Assembly: GCA_933207985.1 (NCBI GenBank)
Contig: OW240914.1
Coordinates: 138,179,968 to 138,243,967, forward strand
DNA length: 64,000 nucleotides
Direction: 5' to 3'
DNA from: Pelobates cultripes
Taxonomy: Eukaryota > Chordata > Amphibia > Anura > Pelobatidae
Under the pieces are notes generated by a model. The model did no database searches, was not told the DNA's origin, and was given only the letters and a program-made list of their open reading frames with translations. Both the position numbers and the translations under genes were made by a program. This document shows, one piece after another, positions 1 through 10,162 of the stretch (its first letter is position 1; the number at the start of each line of letters is the position of its first letter).

Positions 1-1077
1 GTGATCAAGGGAATTTCCAAATATGAAGGAAATATAACTTGCAAATCCTGGCGCAAGATGTTAAGATGGCCACTTCCATTAATAGACAGATGTAGTTGAA
101 CTGTAAATATTCATGAATTACTCTAAGTGACATTTTACCTTTAACTATTTTGATTTTTACAATTTTTCCATTTCATAGATGGATTTATTAATTAGGGTTA
201 ATTTTGAATTGCCAGATTACTACATACAACCTGCAAATTCAGTTAATTACAATAAACACAGCAAAGGGTGGGAATCTGTATAATGTATGGGAATCTGCAA
301 CTTTAATAAACGCTGAATTTGGCTTTTCAAAAGCAGATTATGAGATGCCATTTGATTTCTTTTCACAAACTAAAAGAAAAAAACAAAACAATATTTAACG
401 ACCAGCTGCAGAAGAATCCAGCAAATAAATAATTATTACAAATAATAAATTATGTACTGTCGACCATTCTATGATTTTTATTAATTATCCCATTGGTATT
501 TTTGTAGTGGGAAACTGATTCGGGATCCGAATCAGACAGACTAAAATAGTGCGAAAATTGGCGTATATATTTTAGCGTACACTGAGAGAAGCATTTTTCT
601 TCTGTTTGGTGTACAGAGCAAGTGCGAAAAAGTAAACAATAGAGAGAATAAATCTACAGTATATTTATATATTTTAATGTATTACAGATAACATAAATGG
701 TGATGCTTTATACTGTTTCTCCTTTTTGTCCCTCTATTAATCATTTCTTACTTGATGTGTGAATACATTCAACATTTAGTTGCTGACCCTAGTCATCAAT
801 CATCTTTTTTCCCATCAATCATTTCTTTTTTGATACCATGGAAATACTTCAGAATGCTGAACTGAAAACTGACTTGCTTGGCCCATGCGCATTTCAGTTG
901 GTTTGTGATTCGGGTACATTGCAGCTCGGAGTTCAGGATTTTGACCAATCGCCCAGTTGGGCCAATTGGACACAGAATGAATCTCCAAGTCTAAAATTGT
1001 ATTTATTTGCACAGAGTAAAAGGACAGTACCTCTAGAGGATGATCCAGAAATAAACTTAAAGGGTTACTCCCTTCCA
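1..1077. other. AT-rich DNA, no recognised gene
   Basis: No gene is recognised. An 80-codon open frame at 838-1080 (+) resembles no family I know and overlaps the left end of repeat A, so it is not called. A 21-bp palindrome with 9-bp arms lies near 517-537. The rest looks like ordinary AT-rich intergenic or intronic DNA. Confidence 0.5.
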
Positions 1078-1857
1078 TAGGATCACTTGGGCAAGAGCCC
1101 CATCAGTTTTAATGTGAGGGGAAAAAAAAGATTTGCATTAGTTTAGATACACTACACCCTGTTCCAAATTATTATGCAAATTCTATTTAAGTGTCACAAA
1201 GATTAAATATTTTGTTTTTCAGTTTAACTCATGGATGGCATTGTGTCTCAGGGCTCTTTTGATCACTGAAAACAATCTCTGACACCTGTGATAATTAGAT
1301 TGCCAGGTGAACCCAATTTAAGGAAAAACTACTAAAGCAGGGTGTTCCACATTATTGAGCAGAGCACCATTTTCATGCAATATGGGGAAGAAAAAGGATC
1401 TCTCTGCTGCTGAAAAGAGTGAAAAAGTTCAATGCCTTGGACGAGGTATGAAAACATTAGATATTTCACGAAAAACTTAAGCGTGATCATCGCACTATAA
1501 AGAGATTTGTGGCTGATTCAGAGCACAGACGGGTTCGTGCAGATTAAGGCACATTGAGGAAGATTTCTGCCAGATCCATGCAAAAAAAGGCTGTGATCCA
1601 GGGACAGGTGTCCGTGGAGTACAAGGTGGATACCTCAGAGTCTAGATTAAATTAAAAACATACTTTACTAGTTTCCAACATACAGAAAAAATAATTGGAC
1701 GGAATATAGAAAAGGAAAAAAATCACTATACAAACACAAAGAAAAAAGAGACAATAACTTCCTGGGGGGGAGGGGGGTGGGGGAAGCTCGATAAGCTTCA
1801 ATAGTCCTAATGAATATATAGGCTGAGAAAATATATATATATATGTATGATGAAGTA

Positions 1858-2175
1858 GAGGGTGGGTCTCAAAAAGACATAAGAAGGATTTGAGATGCAC
1901 AACAAACCCCTTAATAATGTCTCTTCAGGTCAACTAGATACTGTATCATAGTTACAAATAATATATTATGTATCAAAATGTTAAACAGGCACTATGTAAT
2001 GTTCCTTAGAGAACTGAAACGTTTATCTGTGGCAGATGCATGAATAAAAGCTAAGTTTTTTCACAATATTTTTGAAGTCCTTGGAGTGCTAGCATTACTT
2101 TATTTCTATTATTTGTCTGTTAAGCACCGGGCTTTTTACTATTAATTCAGGAGTGCAAGCAATTGGAACTTTATA
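1858..2175. other. Spacer inside the fold-back insertion
   Basis: This stretch lies between the left arm of the fold-back and the inner Tc1 element. It is AT-rich with no open frame, and I recognise no repeat in it. Confidence 0.4.
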
Positions 2176-3738
2176 CAGGGAGTGCAGAATTATTAGGCAA
2201 ATGAGTATTTTGACCACATCATCCTCTTTATGCATGTTGTCTTACTCCAAGCTGTATAGGCTCGAAAGCCTACTACCAATTAAGCATATTAGGTGATGTG
2301 CATCTCTGTAATGAGAAGGGGTGTGGTCTAATGACATCAACACCCTATATCAGGTGTGCATAATTATTAGGCAACTTCCTTTCCTTTGGCAAAATGGGTC
2401 AAAAGAAGGACTTGACAGGCTCAGAAAAGTCAAAAATAGTGAGATATCTTGCAGAGGGATGCAGCACTCTTAAAATTGCAAAGCTTCTGAAGCGTGATCA
2501 TCGAACAATCAAGCGTTTCATTCAAAATAGTCAACAGGGTCGCAAGAAGCGTGTGGAAAAACCAAGGCGCAAAATAACTGCCCATGAACTGAGAAAAGTC
2601 AAGCGTGCAGCTGCCACGATGCCACTTGCCACCAGTTTGGCCATATTTCAGAGCTGCAACATCACTGGAGTGCCCAAAAGCACAAGGTGTGCAATACTCA
2701 GAGACATGGCCAAGGTAAGAAAGGCTGAAAGACGACCACCACTGAACAAGACACACAAGCTGAAACGTCAAGACTGGGCCAAGAAATATCTCAAGACTGA
2801 TTTTTCTAAGGTTTTATGGACTGATGAAATGAGAGTGAGTCTTGATGGGCCAGATGGATGGGCCCGTGGCTGGATTGGTAAAGGGCAGAGAGCTCCAGTC
2901 CGACTCAGACGCCAGCAAGGTGGAGGTGGAGTACTGGTTTGGGCTGGTATCATCAAAGATGAGCTTGTGGGGCCTTTTCGGGTTGAGGATGGAGTCAAGC
3001 TCAACTCCCAGTCCTACTGCCAGTTCCTGGAAGACACCTTCTTCAAGCAGTGGTACAGGAAGAAGTCTGCATCCTTCAAGAAAAACATGATTTTCATGCA
3101 GGACAATGCTCCATCACACGCGTCCAAGTACTCCACAGCGTGGCTGGCAAGAAAGGGTATAAAAGAAGAAAATCTAATGACATGGCCTCCTTGTTCACCT
3201 GATCTGAACCCCATTGAGAACCTGTGGTCCATCATCAAATGTGAGATTTACAAGGAGGGAAAACAGTACACCTCTCTGAACAGTGTCTGGGAGGCTGTGG
3301 TTGCTGCTGCACGCAATGTTGATGGTGAACAGATCAAAACACTGACAGAATCCATGGATGGCAGGCTTTTGAGTGTCCTTGCAAAGAAAGGTGGCTATAT
3401 TGGTCACTGATTTGTTTTTGTTTTGTTTTTGAATGTCAGAAATGTATATTTGTGAATGTTGAGATGTTATATTGGTTTCACTGGTAATAATAAATAATTG
3501 AAATGGGTATATATTTGTTTTTTGTTAAGTTGCCTAATAATTATGCACAGTAATAGTCACCTGCACACACAGATATCCCCCTAACATAGCTATAACTAAA
3601 AACAAACTAAAAACTACTTCCAAAAATATTCAGCTTTGATATTAATGAGTTTTTTGGGTTTATTGAGAACATGGTTGTTGTTCAATAATAAAATTAATCC
3701 TCAAAAATACAACTTGCCTAATAATTCTGCACTCCCTG
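2176..3738 (+). mobile_element. Inner Tc1/mariner element (DD37E type), intact
   Basis: The element starts 'cagggagtgcagaattatta' at 2176 and ends with its inverted copy at 3738, flanked by TA at 2174-2175 and 3739-3740. Length is 1563 bp. A second pair of related repeats inside each end (2351-2374 and about 3530-3550) gives the IR/DR layout in which transposase binds two sites per end. The single open reading frame between them is undamaged. The ends and ORF show no sign of decay, in contrast to the outer Tc1, so this is a relatively young insertion. It interrupts the fold-back insertion. Confidence 0.95.
2394..3410 (+). CDS. Tc1/mariner transposase, intact DD37E
   Basis: The 338-residue transposase would cut and reinsert its own element at TA dinucleotides and acts in the nucleus. 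Residues about 5-50 form the first helix-turn-helix (LTGSEKSKIVRYLAEG, then KLLKRDHRTIKRF). A second DNA-binding region with a KKRVEKPRRK basic stretch follows. The catalytic core has the first Asp in LWTDEMR, the second in MQDNAPSH and the Glu in SPDLNPIENLW. Thirty-seven residues separate the second Asp from the Glu, so it is DD37E rather than the DD34E of classical Tc1. Length is normal for the family. The chosen ATG lies about 20 bp inside the inner terminal repeat. No stop or frameshift is seen, so it may still be functional. Confidence 0.93.
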   Translation: MGQKKDLTGSEKSKIVRYLAEGCSTLKIAKLLKRDHRTIKRFIQNSQQGRKKRVEKPRRKITAHELRKVKRAAATMPLATSLAIFQSCNITGVPKSTRCAILRDMAKVRKAERRPPLNKTHKLKRQDWAKKYLKTDFSKVLWTDEMRVSLDGPDGWARGWIGKGQRAPVRLRRQQGGGGVLVWAGIIKDELVGPFRVEDGVKLNSQSYCQFLEDTFFKQWYRKKSASFKKNMIFMQDNAPSHASKYSTAWLARKGIKEENLMTWPPCSPDLNPIENLWSIIKCEIYKEGKQYTSLNSVWEAVVAAARNVDGEQIKTLTESMDGRLLSVLAKKGGYIGH

Positions 3739-5760
3739 TATATACATATATATATATTTTCTCAGCCTATATATTCATTAGGACTATTGAAGCTTATTGA
3801 GCTACCCCCATCCCCCCCCCCACCCCCCAGGAAGTTATTCTCTCTTTTTTCTTTGTGTTTGTAGAGTGACTTTTTCCTTTTCTATATTCCGTAAAGTATG
3901 TTTTTAATTTAATCTAGACTCTGAGGTATCCACCTTGTGCTCCACAGACACCTGTCCCTGGATCACAGCCTTTTTTTGTTTCTTGGAATATTAGGGTTAC
4001 CCCCTGTTAGGATACTCATAGGACACACACGCAGTCACCACGTATGGTATTCTGCATCTTGTTCATGTTCTTTTTGTCCAGATCCATGCATCAGATAAAG
4101 GAGCAGCTGCTAAAATACCATTTATATAGCAGCAAACAGGTATTTGAAGCTGCTGATGCCTCTGGAGTCCCACAGACATCAAGGTGTAGAGTCCTTCAGA
4201 GTTTTGCAACCATGCATAAACCTTCTATTCGGCCACCACTAACCAATGCTCACAAGCAGAAACGGCTGCATTGGGCAGAAAAATACATGAAGACTAATTT
4301 TCAAACAGTCCTGTTCACCGATGAGTGCCATGCAACCCTGGATGGTCCAGATGGATGGAGTAGTGGATGGTTGGTGGTCGGCCACCCTGTTCCAACAAAG
4401 CTGCGACGTCAGCAAGGCGGTGGTGGAGTCATGTTTTGGGTCGGAATCATGGGAAGAGAGCTGATCGGTCCCTTTAGGGTCCCCGAAGGTGTAAAGATGA
4501 CCTCCGCAAAGTATGTGGAGTTTCTGACTGACCACTTTCTTCCCTGGTACAGAAGGAAGAACTATGCTTTCCGTAATAAAATCATCTTCATGCATGACAA
4601 TGCACCATCTCATGCTGCAAATAATACATTTGCATCAATTACTGCTATGGGGTTAAAAGGAGAGAAAGTCATGGTGTGGCCTCCATCCTCCCCTGACCTC
4701 AATCCTATTGAGAACCTTTGGAGCATCCTCAAGCAAAAGATCTATGAGAGTTTACATCCAAACAGCAGCTCTGGGAGGCTATTCTGACATCTTGCAAACA
4801 AATTCAAGCAGAAAGTGTCCAAAAACTCACAAGTTCAATGGATGCAAGACTTGTGAAGCTATGTTAAAATGTAACATGACCTGTTAAAATGTTTAAAAAG
4901 TTCAAATGTTGTTATATGCTTGATTGAAATAGCTTTTGATTTTGGTAAATATGCTGCAAACACAACAAATGAAAATTTTCAGTTCTTTACAACCTATAAA
5001 GTGTTTTGAAACTTACTGTGAGTAATAATTTGGAACAGTGCATTGTAAGTTTTTTTATGTTTAAAAAAAAAATACTGTTATCATTAGGAGGCTATCAATT
5101 ATTTAGGTAAATGAGAAAAATATCATTTGCATAATAATTTGGAACAGGGTGTAAACTAACACTTTTTGTCTGGAGGGGAGGAAGGTATGCCCAAAAAATA
5201 TGAGAAAAATGTAGTGTCCCTTTAACTAGGCATGTCAAAAAGATGGGGCGGATTTGAAATCTGCCCTGTTTCAGTAGGTTTTGCACATGCTTAGTGTCCT
5301 TTAAAAAGGAATTTCCATTTAGTTGCCATTTGGGAAGCAGAGCCAGCTGCCCATGAGGTGGAGGCATGCTATTGGCCTCTCTATTAAGGGGCTGGTAGCA
5401 CCAGTGGGTGGGATTACATTACCCACAGGAGAGATAAGCAAGAAGCCATCTTGGTAGTAGCACAGAGAGAGCACAGCAAGAGCAGCTCCTGGTCCCTGCC
5501 AAATGCAAGTTTGTAATATTATCTTTTTTCTCCCCCAATAGCCCTAATGACTGCATGAGGGTTAGTTAAGCGAGGTGATTTACTCAAAAATATTATTAAA
5601 ATATGTAAAACAAGGGAAGCCCATGACTGACAAGGAAGAGGTACATTTCTGATATAGAGCACGGTGCTGCCTGCCAATAATAGTTTTAATAACTCCTACT
5701 GCACATACCCATCATCTTCTTTGAAATGCTCAGTCACTCTACTGCTGAGACCGCACTTGT

Positions 5761-6309
5761 GGACAGCCTGTCACACATTCCAACATCTCAGTACTGGTAA
5801 ATATTGCACTATTTTAAAGAAGCAACTTTAAAGAAGGCGAGAGACACTAAATGAAACATAATCATTTTTCAGAGACAACTTGCAAACATGCCATTCATGG
5901 GATGTCAATGTAAAGATTCTCTGTGACCACCAGAATTTATTGCGTAACAATTTGTGAACAATATCTATATTCCACGGTGACCATTAAGTTAGCATTTAAC
6001 CCATTCTTTTGAGGGAGTTTGATGCTAAACTTTTAATTAAGTTTTTAATTTTAATCTTCTCTTTTTTTTCTTACAGTCAATTCATATCGACTGAAGATGC
6101 CATCCAACTCTTTGCCCTCCCTCTCTCTATGTTGGCAGGCATCTGGATTCCTATTGAATAGTGAAAACATTTAGCAAAGTTTAATTAAGATTTAATAGTA
6201 AACGGTTTTTAGTACACAAGATCATTTAGCACTGACTCTCATTCCTGATGTTGCTTGTATCCAATGAGATGCTGTGCAATCATAGGGAGAAAATATCTAC
6301 TCAAACCTA
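5761..6309. other. No recognised feature
   Basis: AT-rich DNA without an informative open frame or a repeat that I recognise. Confidence 0.4.
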
Positions 6310-6620
6310 GTCAAGGAACACCATAGTGTCAGGAAGACAAACATGTATTCCTGAACCTATAGTGTTTAACCCACCATTTAGTTGGCTTGCCCCCCCTCAA
6401 CACTCTTAAAAGAAATTAAAACTTACCTTATATCCAGCGCTGAGCAGGTCCGCCGATAACAATCCCGCCCTAGATCCGCCTCCTTAAATACATCATCAGA
6501 ATTTCAGATTTTTAGCCTATCCAATGCTTTCCCTTAGGGAAATCCTGAAGGGAGCTATTATACTCACCAGAAAAACTACATTAAGCTGTAGTTGTTGTGG
6601 TGACTATAGTATCCCTTTAA
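6310..6620 (-). mobile_element. T2/Kolobok-type MITE, reverse orientation
   Basis: The right end reads 'gactatagtatccctttaa', the reverse of the TTAAAGGGACACTATAG start of the copies at 38177 and 54451. The left end carries the degraded partner 'aaggaacaccatagtgtc'. Internal palindromes around 'gaaaaactacattaagctgt' also match those copies. T2 MITEs of Xenopus are defined by a TTAA target and TTAAAGGRR ends. Confidence 0.7.
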
Positions 6621-6760
6621 CCACACATGTCAATTTCTATTATATATAAAGGGATATTCCAGGTTACAACTGACTCATTCTTCTTCTTTTTTTTTTTTTA
6701 TAAATACATTGTTTAGATAATGCCCCTTCACCAAAACCCAACCTATTTGCCTACTCTACA

Positions 6761-6940
6761 TAGCAAGACCACTTAATGTTATCTCACATATATATTATTA
6801 TTTTTATTATTAAGTGTTCTTGCATAGCAAGACCACTTAATGTTATCTCACATATATATTATTATTTTTATTATTAAGTGTTCTTGCATAGCAAGACCAC
6901 TTAATGTTATCTCACATATATATTATTATTATTATAGCCA
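6761..6940. repeat. 64-bp tandem repeat, about 2.8 copies
   Basis: Units begin with 'tagcaagaccacttaatgtt' at 6761, 6825 and 6889. The first two are nearly identical and the third is cut short in an ATT-rich tract. No coding frame runs through it. Confidence 0.9.
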
Positions 6941-9565
6941 AAATTACCACCCTAACTCCTCGTGCGGATTGTTGCTATCCCTGCTGCCACTAAAAATGTC
7001 CACGGCTAAGCCATAGTCCTGACAGTTTTCACACTATGACCATTTGTTTGCAACTCACGCCGTCCATTGACATTCATTGAAACTGCACTCTAGCCAGCTC
7101 AAACTTGCAATTTCTAAACTGCGACTGTGCCTTCATTTTTAATACTTCAGAGACATATGTAGGTCTGGGTCTTGTGATTCTCACAATATAAAGCTCTTCA
7201 CTGTAGGCTGTATAGTTTTTAAAATACGACTGTTTGAAGATGGCAACCGCCAAAATACTCTGACCTGTGTCAAGGCTGCAGCAGCAAGTGATGTCATAGA
7301 CAGGGCCTTTTGAACACCTGCTAATGTTTTTATAAATGTATGGTTTAATGTAACTGTGCAACAACGTTGCAATTAAATGTGCTATATAAATGATAACAGT
7401 TACTCCGCCCACTCCAGTTGTAGACTACTGGTGGAGGCAAGAACACTTCACACAATTTCCCCAGAAATTGTAGCTTTTTTAGTTTGTTTTATAATTTGTA
7501 AATTACTATAAGTGCCTTAATTATAATCTGGATACAGCAGATATGTCTACTTAATTCCCTTGCAAGTTTTATAAACTGTTGTTAAACCGTTGCAGGTAAT
7601 AAACACTGGCATTAAACTTATATTTGAAATCAGAATAAAATGTGTTTGTTTTTGTCATGATTCCCTTGCTGTCCTTTCAGCATCCCTCATATACCCTTTC
7701 CTGTGTAATGTTCTGAGTTCTAATTTGCAATAAAATTTGCTTATAGAGGAAAGCAAAGATTACACATATAAAACAAATATTAGAATTGTAGGATATAAAA
7801 AGTCTGGGATGAGGCACATGCATCTGTTTCAGGGTATGTGTATATATACATACAAGCATGTATTCATCCTATATTTATGTGTTTGCTGTGTGGCTGACGT
7901 CCAGCAGTGGATTTGAACCACCCCGCAATGCTCATTCCAGACTCAAACCCTCACTTCTGGGCTCTCTCCAAATCTCCTGGTGGATGTTCTGCTTAGAGCC
8001 AGCACTTTTGCAAAACAGAGCTGGCTATGTGAGGAGGCTCAGTGTCTGTCAGCTGTGCCATCCGGAATTACAGAGCAGTAAAGAAAACAAACAGGTCCCT
8101 CATCTTCAGGAACATTCCTCCTCAGGCACAGATCAGGACCGGCTGCTGTCAGCAGATGGTTGTGGGGTGGTGATGTAGAAAAATAAGATGGAGCTCCATG
8201 CTATAAACAAGATGGAGATCGTTATATCAAACAGCAATGAGGAAAATATGGGTTTGGAAACAGTAATCCTGTAATAGAGATCACCAAATTTAAAATATAA
8301 TGTTAATAAATTAAAGGAACACCCCAGGCATCATAAACACTACAGCCAAATGCAGAATATGTTGACGTTATATAAATGATAATGATACTTGGGCTTATGG
8401 TGCCAAGGGTGCCCTGCAACCCCACCCACCCTCACTGTAATAAGTCAAATTATTTTCCACAGGAACTTCTGTTCGCTTTCACGACTTTTGCCCCACAGTG
8501 CAACGCTTAGCCCATTGGTTGAGTGTGTCAGCAGATGCATGTATGATGGCAATACCTATCTGATGTATTTTCAGAATTACTCTTCTATATATTATGGGAC
8601 TAATGTACCGGTATGTATTACTTGCCAGTTGAAAGCATTGCTCTTTTTCAACATTTGCATTTTCGAAATGAACTCTGCTTTTCAAGATTTCATTCCACAA
8701 AATGACAAGAATACTCTGGACTCTATCATTAATCCCAATGATAAATGAATCCCGTTATCATTGGGATTAACAAAAAAAAGAACTCACTGTAAGAGTACTT
8801 AACTTCACTTATTCTTATTGCTGCAGGTAAGGAGATGTACTCTTTACCTGTACTTGGAACTGAAGATCTTGCTATTCTTGATAAGTACAACTGCATCTTG
8901 ATAAACAAGCAATGGAGACCTACATCTGAATGATAAGTTAATCTCTTGCAATGTTAACGAGATGTTTTCAATGTGGAATTTGCTCTCCTTCTAAGGAATA
9001 GCAACACATCTAAATTTTCAAGAGAACAGAAGGAGCAGCACAGTTTACACGAAGAACACAATATTGAACAAGGTGGATTCCACGACAAACAGCATGTACA
9101 ATTACATAACAAGGAGGGACTATGACCAGTAGTCCTTTTATAAAAGAAACATCTAAAGAATGGTTTGGCAACACCAACCTGGGCTTTGATCACAGAACCA
9201 GAGCATTGCTTAATAGAAATAGGAAATATCCCTTTATGTAAGTCCATACTTACATATACACATCCGAAACAGCAGGATCTATGGTTAAGCAGTCTCTACT
9301 TTAAAGCATTATGGGCACTTCATCATTCCCATAGATTTGGTTAGAAGAGTTCCAGAAGCAGGATGTCTTTCTCTCCATATCTCTAGATTTTAGTTTTTAT
9401 TTTACAGATTGTTGTTACACATAAGCATTGTAGTAACTGCACATATTGAACGGCCATTTTGTTCTCAAACAGATACTATACATGAAATGCAAGTAGAAAG
9501 GAAGCAGGGCACTTCACAGTAGGGCAAGAAAATACATATTTTCACTTAGTTTTATATATTGGGAG
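6941..9565. other. Mostly unique DNA with small repeat pieces
   Basis: No gene is recognised. At 8311-8345 there is one T2-MITE end (ttaaaggaacaccccaggca). At 8729-8770 there is a hairpin with 15-bp perfect arms around 'ttaatcccaatgata' and a 12-nt loop. Short open frames here (for example 7858-8178 and 8389-8748) resemble no family and lack exon-like boundaries that I would trust. Confidence 0.45.
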
Positions 9566-9680
9566 CTACTTTAAAGGGTTTAACTCCTTAAAGGTAAGAT
9601 GGTCAGTGAGACCCCCTGGCACCATAATAACTTCATTGTGATGAAGTTGTTTTGGTCCCAGAAGTGCCCTTTTAATCTCT
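9566..9680. repeat. T2-like MITE fragment
   Basis: The sequence 'ctggcaccataataacttca' followed by its near-palindrome and 'gaagtgcccttttaa' matches the central palindrome and terminus style of the T2 MITEs elsewhere in the window. The ends are degraded. Confidence 0.45.
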
Positions 9681-10162
9681 CTTATTTGAGTATACACTAC
9701 TTTGAATACAAATTGTTAATGTAACAAATAAAAACATTTCCCAATAAATAATTGTAATATGTGACAAACTTTGCAACAATTAATAGTAGTAATTGCTTTA
9801 AATTTGTAGAATTGAGTAACCTTGCATATTAACTATGTCCCTTCTGCATAGTTTGTTCTCCATGGTACAGCTGATCATCTGGCAGAGGGCCCAGACTTTC
9901 AATGGATACGTTATAGTAAATCACTGCTCAGCTTACGGACCTTTAACACAGAACCTTAATTGATTTATTAGAGACTTAGTAACATTTGTTAACCTGGTTG
10001 AAATCCAAAAGCTGCTTTAGCTACACCTGGCTTTAGGCAGTTTACTATTCAGCCTCTTAAAGGAACACTTTTACGTTGTAAATAAATATTATTATATTAA
10101 TTATTTAATAATTAATATATTTATAAGGTAAGAGAGTTTTGCTTCTTCTTTAGATCATTGTT
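9681..10162. other. Unique DNA with a T2-like end
   Basis: No gene is seen. Near 10057 the sequence 'ttaaaggaacacttttacg' looks like a T2-MITE terminus. It may be the left part of an older MITE that the L1-like element at 10173 later interrupted. Confidence 0.35.

Larger units (their letters stand above)
1570..4090. mobile_element. Fold-back insertion with 13-bp target duplication
   Basis: The 13 bp 'ccagatccatgca' occur at 1570-1582 and again at 4078-4090, exactly where the outer transposase frame is split, so 1583-4077 is an insertion. It consists of a left arm (1583-about 1857), a spacer, and a right arm (about 3741-3975) that is the inverted copy of the left. A unique tail of about 100 bp (3976-4077) follows at the right end only. 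The arms differ by point changes and a roughly 33-bp extra segment on the left (about 1669-1698). Inverted arms with a one-sided tail and a variable-length target duplication recall inverted-pLTR copies of Penelope-like retroelements, but I see no coding sequence, so the class is inferred. Confidence 0.6.
1382..4860 (+). pseudogene. Broken Tc1 transposase of the outer element
   Basis: The 5' part (1382-1582) encodes a Tc1-type N-terminal helix-turn-helix region starting at an ATG. It is damaged by a frameshift near 1478 and a stop near 1544. The 3' part (about 4078-4860) encodes the catalytic domain with the blocks LFTDE, HDNAPSH and SPDLNPIENLW. Between the second Asp and the Glu there are 37 residues, which places it in the DD37E class. 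A further frameshift lies near 4770, and the C-terminal residues continue in another frame to about 4867. A 2.5-kb insertion with a 13-bp duplication separates the halves. With several independent lesions this copy cannot make transposase. Confidence 0.88.
1155..5151 (+). mobile_element. Outer Tc1/mariner element (DD37E type), inactivated and interrupted
   Basis: The terminal inverted repeat begins 'caccctgttccaaattatta' at 1155 and its reverse complement ends at 5151. TA dinucleotides flank both ends (1153-1154, 5152-5153), the Tc1/mariner target duplication. A second, internal pair of related repeats (1338-1361 and about 5021-5043) gives the IR/DR arrangement known from vertebrate Tc1 elements. 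Without the 2.5-kb insertion the element would be about 1.5 kb, a normal Tc1 length. It sits inside repeat A and is itself interrupted by the fold-back insertion at 1583-4077. Confidence 0.9.
1078..5760. repeat. Interspersed repeat family A, copy 1, split by nested transposons
   Basis: The two halves, 1078-1153 and 5152-about 5760, match a contiguous copy at 19238-19945 and a third copy at 31195-31985. Shared landmarks are 'tctgccctgtttcagcagg', 'cagctgcccatgag', 'acaggagagacaagcaag' and a 'gactgacaag' block near the right end. Everything between the halves is a later Tc1 insertion at a TA, and copy 2 shows the unoccupied site. I cannot place the family. It has no obvious coding content and no clear terminal inverted repeats, so a SINE or a non-autonomous fragment is possible. 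Confidence 0.75.

Noticed and set aside
838..1080. 80-codon open frame starting MEILQNAEL
   Set aside because: No recognisable domain, no splice context, and its end runs into repeat A.
6761..6940. CRISPR-like array
   Set aside because: Direct 64-bp tandem units without spacers in AT-rich vertebrate DNA.
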